Assembly (NCBI RefSeq): GCF_001050235.1
Contig: NZ_DF967972.1
Span: 1,254,475 to 1,318,474, forward strand
DNA: 64,000 nucleotides
Direction of reading: 5' to 3'
DNA from: Longilinea arvoryzae
Lineage (GTDB): Bacteria > Chloroflexota > Anaerolineae > Anaerolineales > Anaerolineaceae
Position 1 is the stretch's first letter. Every line of letters starts with the position of its first letter. The notes beneath the pieces are model-generated. The model was not told the origin of the DNA. It saw nothing but the letters and a program-made list of their open reading frames with translations, and did not search any database. Position numbers and translations under genes: made by a program. This document shows, one piece after another, positions 42,990 to 50,736 of this stretch.

Positions 42990-43994
42990 TCATTTTAGTT
43001 CAATGGGATGGCTGAGCAGTTCAACCAGCAAGCGTACGCTGTTTTGGACATCGGTATAATCGACCATCTCGGACGGCGAGTGAATGTAACGGCAGGGGAT
43101 GGATAGGCAGCCGGCCGGAACGCCAGCGCGCGCCAGTTGAATGACAGCCGCGTCCGTCGTTCCGCCTTCCAGAACCTCCAACTGATAGGGCAGCCCGGCT
43201 TTTTCGGCCGTGTCGGCCATCCAGCGCACGACGCGCGGATCGGATAGCATGCGGCCGTCGCGCACTTTGACAGCCGGGCCTTTACCCAGCCCAACTTCCA
43301 TCTTGGCGCCTTTCGGAGTGTCGCCGACGCCGGTCACGTCCACCGAGAGGCCCAGGTCGGGGTCGACGCCGTAAGCGGCCGTGGTCGCGCCGCGCAGTCC
43401 GACTTCTTCCTGGGTGCTGAAGACGAAGACCAACTCATGCGGGGTGGCTTTCCCCTTGAGTTCTTTAAGGGTTTGCACCAGGATGGCCACGGCGATGCGA
43501 TCATCCATGGCTTTCGACACCAGGCGGTCGCCGAGATCCATGAAGGGACGTTCGAAGGCGGCAAAATCGCCGACTTTTACGGGACAATTCTCGCGGCTGG
43601 TCGCGCCGACGTCGATGAAGAGCTGTTCGATGGTGTGCATGGCGGTGGGGCTATCCGGGCGGTCGCCGCCGATGACGCCGCGTGCGCCGTTGACGAAGAC
43701 GACGCGCCCGCTGTAGCAGGTGCGCGGGCTGACGCCGCCGACCGTGGTGAAGCGGACGAAGCCGTTTTCATCGATGTGGGTGGCGATCACGCCGATTTCG
43801 TCCATGTGCGCGGATAGCATCACCCGCTGTCCGCCGGCGCTCTTCTTGCCCACGCGCACGATCAGATTGCCGAGCGCGTCCACCTGAAAATCACTGGCTG
43901 CGTCGCCGATTTCGGCTTGCACCAGTTCGCGTACCTTGCTTTCATAGCCCGATGGGCCAATGGATTCGACTAATTTTTGGATCAGAGCTTTCAT
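42990..43994 (-). CDS. M42 family metallopeptidase (glutamyl aminopeptidase-like), copy 1
   Basis: 334 residues from ATG 43994 (AGGAG 8 nt upstream). Dinuclear metal site of M42 enzymes: LSAHMDEIG (His), KAMDDRIAV (bridging Asp), STQEEVGLRGA (catalytic Glu pair), DVTGVGD (Asp) and IPCRYIHSPSEM (His). These cytoplasmic enzymes form dodecameric tetrahedral shells and trim peptides from the N-terminus. It is the last of three adjacent M42 genes on the minus strand, followed by the terminator at 42935-42975. Confidence 0.92.
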   Translation of the reverse strand: MKALIQKLVESIGPSGYESKVRELVQAEIGDAASDFQVDALGNLIVRVGKKSAGGQRVMLSAHMDEIGVIATHIDENGFVRFTTVGGVSPRTCYSGRVVFVNGARGVIGGDRPDSPTAMHTIEQLFIDVGATSRENCPVKVGDFAAFERPFMDLGDRLVSKAMDDRIAVAILVQTLKELKGKATPHELVFVFSTQEEVGLRGATTAAYGVDPDLGLSVDVTGVGDTPKGAKMEVGLGKGPAVKVRDGRMLSDPRVVRWMADTAEKAGLPYQLEVLEGGTTDAAVIQLARAGVPAGCLSIPCRYIHSPSEMVDYTDVQNSVRLLVELLSHPIELK

Positions 43995-44030
43995 GAAAAG
44001 ACTCCTGAGAAGAAATTTCAATGGAAAGGA

Positions 44031-45110
44031 TCAACGCGGCTGCGCGAGCAGGTCGCGATTCAGGCGCGAAAGAGCGGCATGCAGCAGGCTGAGCGTGTTT
44101 TGCCAGTCATCCAGGCGACCGATCAACACGGCGCTGTGCGCGTAACGGCCCGGCACTGAAATCGAAATACTGGGCACGCCGGCGCGGGTCTTGTGAATGA
44201 TGCCGGCGTCCGTGCTGCCGCCGCCCGGCTGGCGGAATTGATACGGAATTCCCAATTCGTCGCAGGTCTGGGTCACATGGCGAACGAGGCGCGGATCGGA
44301 AAGCGTGCCGCCGTCCGCGACATAGATGGCCGGCCCGGCGCCCAGGCGGCAATTGTATTTGCCATTCTCGCTGCCGTCCCACATGGGCAGGTCGTTGGCC
44401 GGAGTCGAATCGATGGCAAAGGCCAGATCGGGGGCCATGGAATAGCCCGCCACCCGCGCGCCGCGCACGCCGACTTCCTCCTGAACGGTGAAGGCCAGCA
44501 GCAGCTCGACGTTATCCGGAGCGTGCTTGAGCAGTTCGATCAACGTGGCCACGCCGAAGCGGTTGTCCAGGGCTTTGCCGACCAAACTGGGACCGTTCTG
44601 GCGGAAAGTGGTGGCGAACGTGGCCCGGTCGCCGACTTTGGCCTTGCCTTCAGGGCCGAGATCGATGCGCAACTGTTCGAGCGGAATGGCGTGTCCGCGT
44701 TCTTCGCGCGAGGTCAGATGAATGGGGCGCGCGCCGATGATAGCCGGGGTGTGTTGTTTGCCCACCCACACAGTTTTGCCCACCAGCTGGCGAACGTCGA
44801 TTCCACCGATGGTCTCGAAGCGGTACAGGCCGCCTTCGTCGTCGTCGATAAGCATGAAGCCGATTTCGTCCATGTGGGCGGCCAGCATCACCCGCAGGGC
44901 GTCCGGGGTTTTGGCCTTGCGCGTCACCAACACATTTCCGAGCGCATCCACCTTCACTTCGTCGGCCAGGGGCTTTACCTGTTCCAACACGATGGCGCGG
45001 ACTTCGCCTTCATCGCCGGAAACGGCTACGGCATTGCTGAGTCTTTCCAGCAGGGCGATGGATTCGGCGTCCAACATGCGTGTAAAGGGAGTTTTCGTTT
45101 GATCCTTCAT
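44031..45110 (-). CDS. M42 family metallopeptidase, copy 2
   Basis: 359 residues; the ATG at 45110 lies 3 bases after the stop of copy 3, with no strong ribosome site, so translation may depend on coupling. Metal and catalytic residues are intact: LAAHMDEIGFML, GKALDNRFGV, TVQEEVGVRGA, AIDSTPAND and VPGRYAHSAV. Its insert DDEGGLYRFETIGGIDVRQL is the PDZ-like dimerisation domain of the family. It differs clearly from copies 1 and 3, so the three may form different or mixed assemblies. Confidence 0.92.
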   Translation of the reverse strand: MKDQTKTPFTRMLDAESIALLERLSNAVAVSGDEGEVRAIVLEQVKPLADEVKVDALGNVLVTRKAKTPDALRVMLAAHMDEIGFMLIDDDEGGLYRFETIGGIDVRQLVGKTVWVGKQHTPAIIGARPIHLTSREERGHAIPLEQLRIDLGPEGKAKVGDRATFATTFRQNGPSLVGKALDNRFGVATLIELLKHAPDNVELLLAFTVQEEVGVRGARVAGYSMAPDLAFAIDSTPANDLPMWDGSENGKYNCRLGAGPAIYVADGGTLSDPRLVRHVTQTCDELGIPYQFRQPGGGSTDAGIIHKTRAGVPSISISVPGRYAHSAVLIGRLDDWQNTLSLLHAALSRLNRDLLAQPR

Positions 45111-45113
45111 GGG

Positions 45114-46172
45114 TTAATCATCCCATCGAATTTTTTCAATAAAATCGGGTTCCAACCGGGCGATGAACTCAGCCATCAGGTGCCCGACGCGGGTCACGTC
45201 TTTCATGGCGATCAACTCGACCGGGGTATGCATGTAGCGCAGCGGGATGCTGATGACCATGGTAGGTATGCCCTCGGCCACGACCTGCAGGCCCATCGCG
45301 TCGGTTCCGGACATGCGCGGCATGGGTTCGGTGCTGTAGGGAATGTCCAGTTGGTCGGCGATTTCTTTGAAGGCTTTGTACAGGGCGGGGTGAATGTTTG
45401 GTCCCCAACCCAATTCGAGACCCTTACCGAGTGGATAGCCGCGGTAATCATTGACGCCCGGGCCCTTGGCAAAGGTTACGTCGATGGCCACGGCGATATC
45501 CGGGCGAATATCGAAGGGCGAGGTAAATGCACCGCCCAGGGTCTCTTCTTCCTGCACCGAGGCGACCGCCCAGACATCCCAGGCATGGCGAATCTTTGTC
45601 AGTTCGTCCAGGCAGGCCGTAACGGCCGTTACCGAGGCCCGGTTGTCCAGACTGTGGCCGGCCACGGTTCCGCCGGAGAGTTCGAGCGGAGCCTGCGCGA
45701 AGGAGATCAGGTCACCGACACGCACGAGCTGGGCCACTTCTTCCGGCAGCAAACCGGTATCCACGAATAGATATTCCATGGCAACCGGTTTATCGCCATT
45801 GCCGGGTGGCAGCAATCTTTCGGAAGGCTGCGCCACCACGCCGGGCAGGTCGCGGCGCCCGTGGACGATGACCTGCTGTCCGGGCAGGATGCGCGGGTCC
45901 ACCCCGCCAATCTGCGTGAAACGTAGAAAACCATCCTTGACCTGCGTTACCATCAAACCGATGGCATCCATGTGAGCCGAGAGCAGAATGCGCCGGCGCG
46001 GTTCGGGGCCGCTGCCGCGGCGCAAGCCGTGCAGGCTGCCCAACCGACTGGTGGAAATTTCATCCACCAGGGGTGTCCAGGTGCGGGCGATGACCTCGCG
46101 GACGGGGCCTTCGTGACCGCTCAAACCTGGAAGTGAAATTAATTCTTTCAGGAACGCGGAAAGGTCAGTCAT
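45114..46172 (-). CDS. M42 family metallopeptidase, copy 3
   Basis: 352 residues, first of the three in transcription order. Metal and catalytic positions: LSAHMDAIGLMV (the Glu usually after the Asp is Ala here, but the metal His and Asp remain), GHSLDNRASV, SVQEEETLGGAF (catalytic Glu pair followed by an extra Glu), AIDVTFAKGPG and IPLRYMHTPVE. The substitutions in the E-E-V-G and HMDEIG motifs set it apart from copies 1 and 2 and suggest different specificity. Confidence 0.9.
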   Translation of the reverse strand: MTDLSAFLKELISLPGLSGHEGPVREVIARTWTPLVDEISTSRLGSLHGLRRGSGPEPRRRILLSAHMDAIGLMVTQVKDGFLRFTQIGGVDPRILPGQQVIVHGRRDLPGVVAQPSERLLPPGNGDKPVAMEYLFVDTGLLPEEVAQLVRVGDLISFAQAPLELSGGTVAGHSLDNRASVTAVTACLDELTKIRHAWDVWAVASVQEEETLGGAFTSPFDIRPDIAVAIDVTFAKGPGVNDYRGYPLGKGLELGWGPNIHPALYKAFKEIADQLDIPYSTEPMPRMSGTDAMGLQVVAEGIPTMVISIPLRYMHTPVELIAMKDVTRVGHLMAEFIARLEPDFIEKIRWDD

Positions 46173-46212
46173 AGGTGAAAGATATTCCTTTATCCGGATT
46201 GAATTTGAACCA

Positions 46213-46614
46213 TTAAGGCGTCGGAGAGATTACATCTCCGGGGGGCACCTGCGCCTGGGTATTGGTGGGTTGCGGCGTATCGGTAAAGGTCGGTTGGGGA
46301 GTATGTGTAATCGTCGGCGTGCGAGTGGGTGTAATAAAAAGAGTATAAGTTGCGCTGGGCGTCCAGGTCAGGGTGGGGGTCGGCGTCAGCGTGGGTGTGC
46401 TGAGGGTGGCCGTGCCTGTGGCCAGGGTGGGGGAAGGAGTCAGGGTGAGGGTTTCGGTAACCGTGCCCGAAGTGGTGGGGGTGACGGTACCCGAACCGGT
46501 CAACTGACGGACCTGCATTAAAATCAAGCCGATGCAGTAGAACGGCAGGGTGGCGAGAATAATTAGAATGAGGGTGGAACGCAGTCGAGCGCGCCGCTCT
46601 ACTTGGTTCGCCAT
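46213..46614 (-). CDS. Single-span protein with Thr/Pro-rich repeat tail
   Basis: 133 residues; GGAGGA 8 nt before the ATG. A short basic N-terminus (VERRARLRS), one membrane span at residues about 14-35 (LILIILATLPFYCIGLILM), then about 90 residues almost wholly Thr/Pro/Ser (TLTPTPTLTWTP, TPTRTPTITHTPQPT and similar). Such tails form extended, often glycosylated, cell-wall-spanning stalks. No functional domain follows, so it may be a spacer or surface mucin-like protein. It precedes the M42 genes in the same direction. Confidence 0.65.
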   Translation of the reverse strand: MANQVERRARLRSTLILIILATLPFYCIGLILMQVRQLTGSGTVTPTTSGTVTETLTLTPSPTLATGTATLSTPTLTPTPTLTWTPSATYTLFITPTRTPTITHTPQPTFTDTPQPTNTQAQVPPGDVISPTP

Positions 46615-46643
46615 GCAGGTTTCCTCCAGTGCTATTCATGATA

Positions 46644-46685
46644 TCACCGCCCCCACGGGCTGGCAAGTCCGCTGGGGCGGTGATG
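46644..46685 (-). other. Stem-loop between chlD and the Thr/Pro-rich gene
   Basis: An 11-bp perfect stem ATCACCGCCCC / GGGGCGGTGAT with a 20-nt loop. There is no T-run on the minus strand, so it is only a possible terminator or stabiliser of the chelatase transcript. Confidence 0.45.
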
Positions 46686-46710
46686 GAGTCGAATCGATCT
46701 TCACATCCTG

Positions 46711-47694
46711 TTAATGCAGCGTGTGCAGGACGTCCGGTGGGTTGGGCGTGCGCACCTGTGACATTTCTTTGCGCACGGTCAGGTACAGATTTTCGGCTTT
46801 GAGATCCGAAATGCTATAGCACGGCGACTTGAGATGATCGGCCAGCGCCTGAGCCAGGCCTTGATCGAAGGCGGCGTGTTCCATGTTGATGACCACGCAG
46901 TGCACCTTCTCGGCAGCGATCTGCTCGGCGATCTGGTAGGCCTCTTCCTGGGGCGGTTTGATGTGGCTGATGGCGACGTTGCCGGCGCCGTCGGTGAGCA
47001 CGATGAGCAGCGGCATCACGTCCGGGTGCAGCAGCATCTCTCGGCGCAGCACGTCGTACGACATTTCCAGCCCGGCCGAGAGCGGCGTCTTGCCGCCGAC
47101 CGGGATTTCGGCCAGCGCGCGTTGGGCCAGCATGACCGAGTTGGTGGGGGGCAGCACCAGGGTGGCATGATCTTTCTGGAACACGATCAGGCCAACGCGG
47201 TCGCGGCGTTGGTAGGCGTCGGTCAACAGGGAAAGAATGGCGCCCTTGGTGGCGGCCATGCGCTCGGCCACGGCCATCGACCAGGATGCGTCCACCAGGA
47301 ACAATACCAGGTTGGCCGCCCGGCGGACGCGAACTTTGCGCATGTAATCATTGGGTGTGATGGCAAAGGCCACGCGTTTGCGCTGTTCGACGCGGCGCTG
47401 CTGAAAGGGGGCGGCTGCGCGCAGGGTGGCATCGAAGGCCAGGTCGTAGGCCTTGCCGGGTGTGGGGCGCGCCTGAACGTAACGGCCGCGCTTGCGATCG
47501 GTGTGGGTTTGCGAACGGCGCCCGGCTGCGCGTCGCACCATGCGGTCCAGGGGAGTATCCAGGCGACGGGGAATGAAAGCTTCGGTGGCTTTGACCTTCT
47601 TGCCGCCTTCCCACCATTTGGTGGTACCCTGATCGAAGATGTCCTGGTGAGCCGGCTCGTTTTCGCCTTCCTCGGGCGCGGCTTCGCCTTCCAT
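46711..47694 (-). CDS. chlD: Chelatase medium subunit ChlD: VWA half (reached by -1 frameshift or own start)
   Basis: 327 residues from ATG 47694, but this frame stays open across the junction with the AAA+ half. A -1 slip on the A-run at 47716-47708 gives one protein of about 699 residues (46711-48809), the normal ChlD/BchD size. The visible part has an acidic linker (EGEAAPEEGENEPAHQD), a basic stretch (RMVRRAAGRRSQTHTDRKRG) and the integrin-I/VWA domain with MIDAS FLVDASWSMAV, RVGLIVFQ, GGKTPLSAGLEMS and VLTDGAGNVA. ChlD is the platform between the AAA+ ring and the catalytic large subunit (ChlH or CobN), which is not in this window. No clear ribosome site precedes ATG 47694, which favours the frameshift route. 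Confidence 0.85.
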   Translation of the reverse strand: MEGEAAPEEGENEPAHQDIFDQGTTKWWEGGKKVKATEAFIPRRLDTPLDRMVRRAAGRRSQTHTDRKRGRYVQARPTPGKAYDLAFDATLRAAAPFQQRRVEQRKRVAFAITPNDYMRKVRVRRAANLVLFLVDASWSMAVAERMAATKGAILSLLTDAYQRRDRVGLIVFQKDHATLVLPPTNSVMLAQRALAEIPVGGKTPLSAGLEMSYDVLRREMLLHPDVMPLLIVLTDGAGNVAISHIKPPQEEAYQIAEQIAAEKVHCVVINMEHAAFDQGLAQALADHLKSPCYSISDLKAENLYLTVRKEMSQVRTPNPPDVLHTLH

Positions 47695-47702
47695 TACGTC
47701 AG

Positions 47703-47731
47703 TTAAATTTTTTTTTCCGCGCTCTGGTCCT
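47703..47731 (-). promoter_or_regulatory. Programmed -1 frameshift signal in the chelatase gene
   Basis: In the zero frame the codons read GAA AAA AAA ATT TAA, so the heptamer A-AAA-AAA sits six bases before the stop, inside nine consecutive A's (47716-47708). An internal Shine-Dalgarno-like AGGA (47731-47728) lies 12 nt upstream, the usual place for a stimulator of -1 slipping. After the slip, translation continues N-L-T-D-V-M into the VWA half. Confidence 0.8.
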
Positions 47732-48809
47732 GGCTTTCGCCTTCCTGCGGTTCGCTTTCCGATTCGCGGCCGGTGGTCGTCTGGCCCTGGAGCTGCTCGA
47801 TACGATCCTGCAGTTCTTCCATGCTCATTTCGGCCTGCTGGAAGGGCCCGCGCTTGATGCGGTGCGGCAGCGCCAGCTCGGCGGCCAGGGCGATATCGCG
47901 GTCGGTAATCGCCTGACGCCCTTCGAAGGCAGCCTGGGCGCGCGCGGCCTTGAGAATGACCAGATCGGCGCGGTGGCCGTCGACATTGAGCGAAGCCGTC
48001 AGCGAGGCGATGGATAACAGGTCGCGGCGGGTGTAGGTGACGACATCCAACAACTTGCGGGCTTCCTCGATGCGATGCGAAAGATCTTCTTCCTTGGCCA
48101 GCCACTGCTGGCGGAAGCCGTCGGGATCGGCTTCGAAGGCCAGGTTGCGTTCCATAATGGTGACGCGTTCGCGGGCCTCGCGAATGCCGTAGATTTCGAC
48201 TGAAAAGGCAAAGCGGTCCAACAATTGCGGGCGCAGATCGCCTTCTTCGGGGTTCATGGTGCCGACGAGGATGAAGCGCGCCGGGTGGGAGAAGGAAATG
48301 CCTTCGCGCTCGACGATGTTCATGCCCATGGCGGCCGAATCGAGCAGCACGTCCACCACATGGTCGTCCAACAGGTTGACCTCGTCGATGTAGAGCATGC
48401 CGCGGTTGGCAGCCGCCAACACACCGGGCTCGAAGGCGCGCACGCCTTTTTGGATGGCTTTTTCGATATCCAGTGTACCGACCACGCGGTCTTCGGTGGC
48501 CGAGACGGGTAAGTTAATGAAGGGCGTGGTGCGCACTGCGGTGGGCAGGGTCTCACCGGCGGCGAAACGCTCGCGGCACTCAGTGCACCAGGTAGCCGGG
48601 TTGTCTGGATTGCAGCCGAAACGGCAATCCGCCACCACAGGGACGCTGGGTAGCAAGGCTGCCAGGGCGCGCGCCGCGGTGGATTTGGCCGTGCCGCGCT
48701 CACCGCGAATCAACACGCCGCCGATACGCGGATCGACTGCATTCAGAACCAGGGCGCGACGCATGCGTTCCTGGCCGACGATGGCGGTAAATGGATAAAT
48801 CACGGGCAT
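47703..48809 (-). CDS. chlI: Chelatase AAA+ subunit (ChlI/BchI-like; zero-frame product)
   Basis: 368 residues; AGGAAC before the ATG. AAA+ module: Walker A IRGERGTAKSTAARAL (residues about 34-49), Walker B MLYIDEVNLLDDHVV, sensor 1 FILVGTMNPEEGDLRPQLLDRF (Asn), and a C-terminal acidic/Gln-rich tail (EPQEGESQDQSAEKK) like the linker of ChlD. A four-cysteine cluster CRFGCNPDNPATWCTEC interrupts the N-terminal part, as in many ChlI/BchI relatives. The ring hydrolyses ATP to drive Mg or Co insertion into a tetrapyrrole. Ending at the slippery site, this product corresponds to the small subunit made from a single chlD gene. No bacteriochlorophyll genes are near, so a cobaltochelatase role with CobN is more likely (inference). 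Confidence 0.9.
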   Translation of the reverse strand: MPVIYPFTAIVGQERMRRALVLNAVDPRIGGVLIRGERGTAKSTAARALAALLPSVPVVADCRFGCNPDNPATWCTECRERFAAGETLPTAVRTTPFINLPVSATEDRVVGTLDIEKAIQKGVRAFEPGVLAAANRGMLYIDEVNLLDDHVVDVLLDSAAMGMNIVEREGISFSHPARFILVGTMNPEEGDLRPQLLDRFAFSVEIYGIREARERVTIMERNLAFEADPDGFRQQWLAKEEDLSHRIEEARKLLDVVTYTRRDLLSIASLTASLNVDGHRADLVILKAARAQAAFEGRQAITDRDIALAAELALPHRIKRGPFQQAEMSMEELQDRIEQLQGQTTTGRESESEPQEGESQDQSAEKKI

Positions 48810-48933
48810 GAGCGTTGAGTTCCTGTTAATCGATGGGTCTACCGGGTAAGTTTACCACTAATCCGGGGAAATTTGCACACTTCATCGGGGATGGGAGCGG
48901 GTACGGGTACGGGCGCAGCTTGGCCCAGGTAGG

Positions 48934-48969
48934 TCGATGCCGTACAAATTCCCCGCTAACGCCCTTACG
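48934..48969. repeat. Copy of the CCCTTACG-ended intergenic element
   Basis: GATGCCGTACAAATTCCCCG then CTAACGCCCTTACG, matching 12076-12108 at most positions and 11966-11999 more weakly. It lies in the 214-bp gap between the MFS and chelatase genes. Confidence 0.6.
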
Positions 48970-49023
48970 CTCTCGACGCCCATACGCTCCCGACGCCCAT
49001 ACACTGTGAGCGCGCGGAAGCAT

Positions 49024-50241
49024 TTAGGATGATGCCGGTATTGTATTGGAAGTGCGGCGCTGGCGTATGGTCAGGGCGAGGAAGGCCAGGGTGCCGATCA
49101 GGCCAAATACACCGGCGCCATACCAGATGGCGACCGGGGCGATGTTGTCGTTGAGAAATCCGCCCAGCAGCGGGCCGATGCCGGTGGCCAGGCTCGAGCT
49201 GAGACCATACAGGCTCATATACCGTCCACGCATGTCGGCCGGCGCGAGATTGGCGACGTATGTGGAGCCGGTCGGCGACATGATCAATTCGCCAACGGTC
49301 ATGATGACCATGCTCAGCCAGAACCCCCAGAAACCCCGCCCCAGGGCGATGCTGGCGCCGCCGATGGCGTAGAAGAGCGCACCCAGGGCCAGCACGGGCA
49401 GCGGCGAATGGAGTTTGGTCTTTTGGGTCACCAGGTATTGGAAGAATACCACCATCAGGGCGTTGGTCGTTGCGATGAAGCCGTACTGGCTTTCGGGCAC
49501 GTTATAGTTCTGCTTGGCGTAAACCGAAAGCAGCACCCACACCATCGAGGCAACCACCGAAACGAGCAGAAAGGCAAACACAAAACGGATGAACGGGCGA
49601 TCTCGGAGGATGCGGTCGTAACCGCCAAAATGTTCGGGTTCGCCTTTTTCGGCTTTTTGCGGCAGGGTTTCACGCGCCTGGGATAGAACCAGCACCCCGT
49701 AGGTGACCATGCCGATGCACGCGGTAAGGAAGGCCAGGCTGTAAGAGACGCCGGCTATGAAGCCGCCGATACTTGGCCCAAGCGCCACGCCGATATTATT
49801 ACTCATGCGCAGCAGAGAATACGCATCCGCCCGTTTTTGAGGTTCGATCAGATCCGCCATCATTGCATCTGCGCCGACGCGGTAGAGCGGGTTGATCGCG
49901 CCGCGCAGCGCCATCAGTGCCAAAAAAGCCACATAGCTGCTGGCCTGGCTGAGCAGCAGGAAGGCCATGCCATCCGTGATCAGACTGATGACCATGATGC
50001 GTTTTCGACCGATACGATCCGCCACCGGCCCGGCAATGAACGAAAAAATCAGCCCCGAGATCGCATTAACGGTCATCAGGCTGGTAATGGTCGAAAGCGG
50101 CAGTTGCAGTTTCTCGCTGACATAGATCATCAGGAAAGGCCAGACCATGCTGGAGCCGATGGTGCTGATCATCATCCCCCAGAACAGTAGCCAGAATTGG
50201 CGTGGATATTCTTCTTGAGCGCTGCGAAGGCGAGCCAACAT
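49024..50241 (-). CDS. MFS transporter (drug-efflux type)
   Basis: 405 residues, about 12 spans. N-terminal half: FWLLFWGMMISTIGSSMVWPFLMIYVS, GPVADRIGRKRIMVISL (MFS motif A, GxxxDRxGRKR) and LRMSNNIGVALGPSIGGFIAG (the motif C-like GxxxGPxxGG of DHA1 antiporters). C-terminal half: FVFAFLLVSVVASMVWVLLSVY. Motif C suggests a proton-coupled exporter; the substrate is unknown. It lies 214 bp upstream of the chelatase gene on the same strand. Confidence 0.88.
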   Translation of the reverse strand: MLARLRSAQEEYPRQFWLLFWGMMISTIGSSMVWPFLMIYVSEKLQLPLSTITSLMTVNAISGLIFSFIAGPVADRIGRKRIMVISLITDGMAFLLLSQASSYVAFLALMALRGAINPLYRVGADAMMADLIEPQKRADAYSLLRMSNNIGVALGPSIGGFIAGVSYSLAFLTACIGMVTYGVLVLSQARETLPQKAEKGEPEHFGGYDRILRDRPFIRFVFAFLLVSVVASMVWVLLSVYAKQNYNVPESQYGFIATTNALMVVFFQYLVTQKTKLHSPLPVLALGALFYAIGGASIALGRGFWGFWLSMVIMTVGELIMSPTGSTYVANLAPADMRGRYMSLYGLSSSLATGIGPLLGGFLNDNIAPVAIWYGAGVFGLIGTLAFLALTIRQRRTSNTIPASS

Positions 50242-50336
50242 GTAAGGTGAAGTCCCTTTATAAAATTAAAGTGGAAGGAATTGTAACATGCGGCGTTCTT
50301 TCTGGCGGTTTCGGGGCCGCCAACTCTTGCTTTGTC

Positions 50337-50364
50337 TTGGCCTCATCTTGACACGTGGTAAAAT
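50337..50364 (+). promoter_or_regulatory. Probable promoter of the Trm112/LCP genes
   Basis: TTGGCC (50337-50342), a 16-bp gap and TAAAAT (50359-50364), 36 bp before the Trm112 start. The match to consensus is moderate. Confidence 0.35.
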
Positions 50365-50399
50365 AGCAGGGTAATTCAAGTAAACATTAAGGAGACAGA

Positions 50400-50621
50400 A
50401 TGGTCAGCCCTGAATTACTCGAAATATTGCGTTGCCCCGCGTGCGCGCGTGACGGCCGTGGTCTGCTCACCCTGGTTCGCGAGAGCTGGCTGGTTTGTCA
50501 GGATTGCGGCCGAAAGTATCCCATCGTCGAGGATATTCCGGTGATGCTGATCAGCGAGGGCGATAAATGGGTGCAGACAGCCGCTGATCAACTGCCCGTT
50601 CCGCCGCCGAAAATAGACTAA
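50400..50621 (+). CDS. Trm112-family zinc protein
   Basis: 73 residues; AAGGAGA four bases before the ATG. Trm112/YcaR pattern: VSPELLEILRCPACARDG, a second pair CQDCGRKYPI, and VEDIPVMLISEG. The four cysteines bind one zinc. Family proteins act as small partners of methyltransferases or glycosyltransferases; bacterial members are mostly uncharacterised. It lies 115 bp upstream of the LCP gene in the same direction. Confidence 0.9.
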   Translation: MVSPELLEILRCPACARDGRGLLTLVRESWLVCQDCGRKYPIVEDIPVMLISEGDKWVQTAADQLPVPPPKID

Positions 50622-50736
50622 GGGTCACCTGGAACGAATACTGCAACCAAGATCGAGCACTGGACCATTCGGTTCAGCCAGCCCCTGCGTATGCAGTACT
50701 CCGAAGGATGATTAGAAGAAGACAGTAAAAAGGATT

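Noticed and set aside
44193..45770. Plus-strand open frame of 525 codons
   Set aside because: Antisense to two M42 peptidase genes with intact catalytic motifs.
47694..48105. N-terminal extension of the VWA frame as an independent coding start
   Set aside because: Residues before the slippery site are Arg/Pro-rich shadow of the AAA+ gene; the frame is open only because of base composition.
50347..50352. TTGACA as a -35 box before the Trm112 gene
   Set aside because: The only good -10 (TAAAAT, 50359) is 6 bp away, far too close; no box at 17 bp fits.
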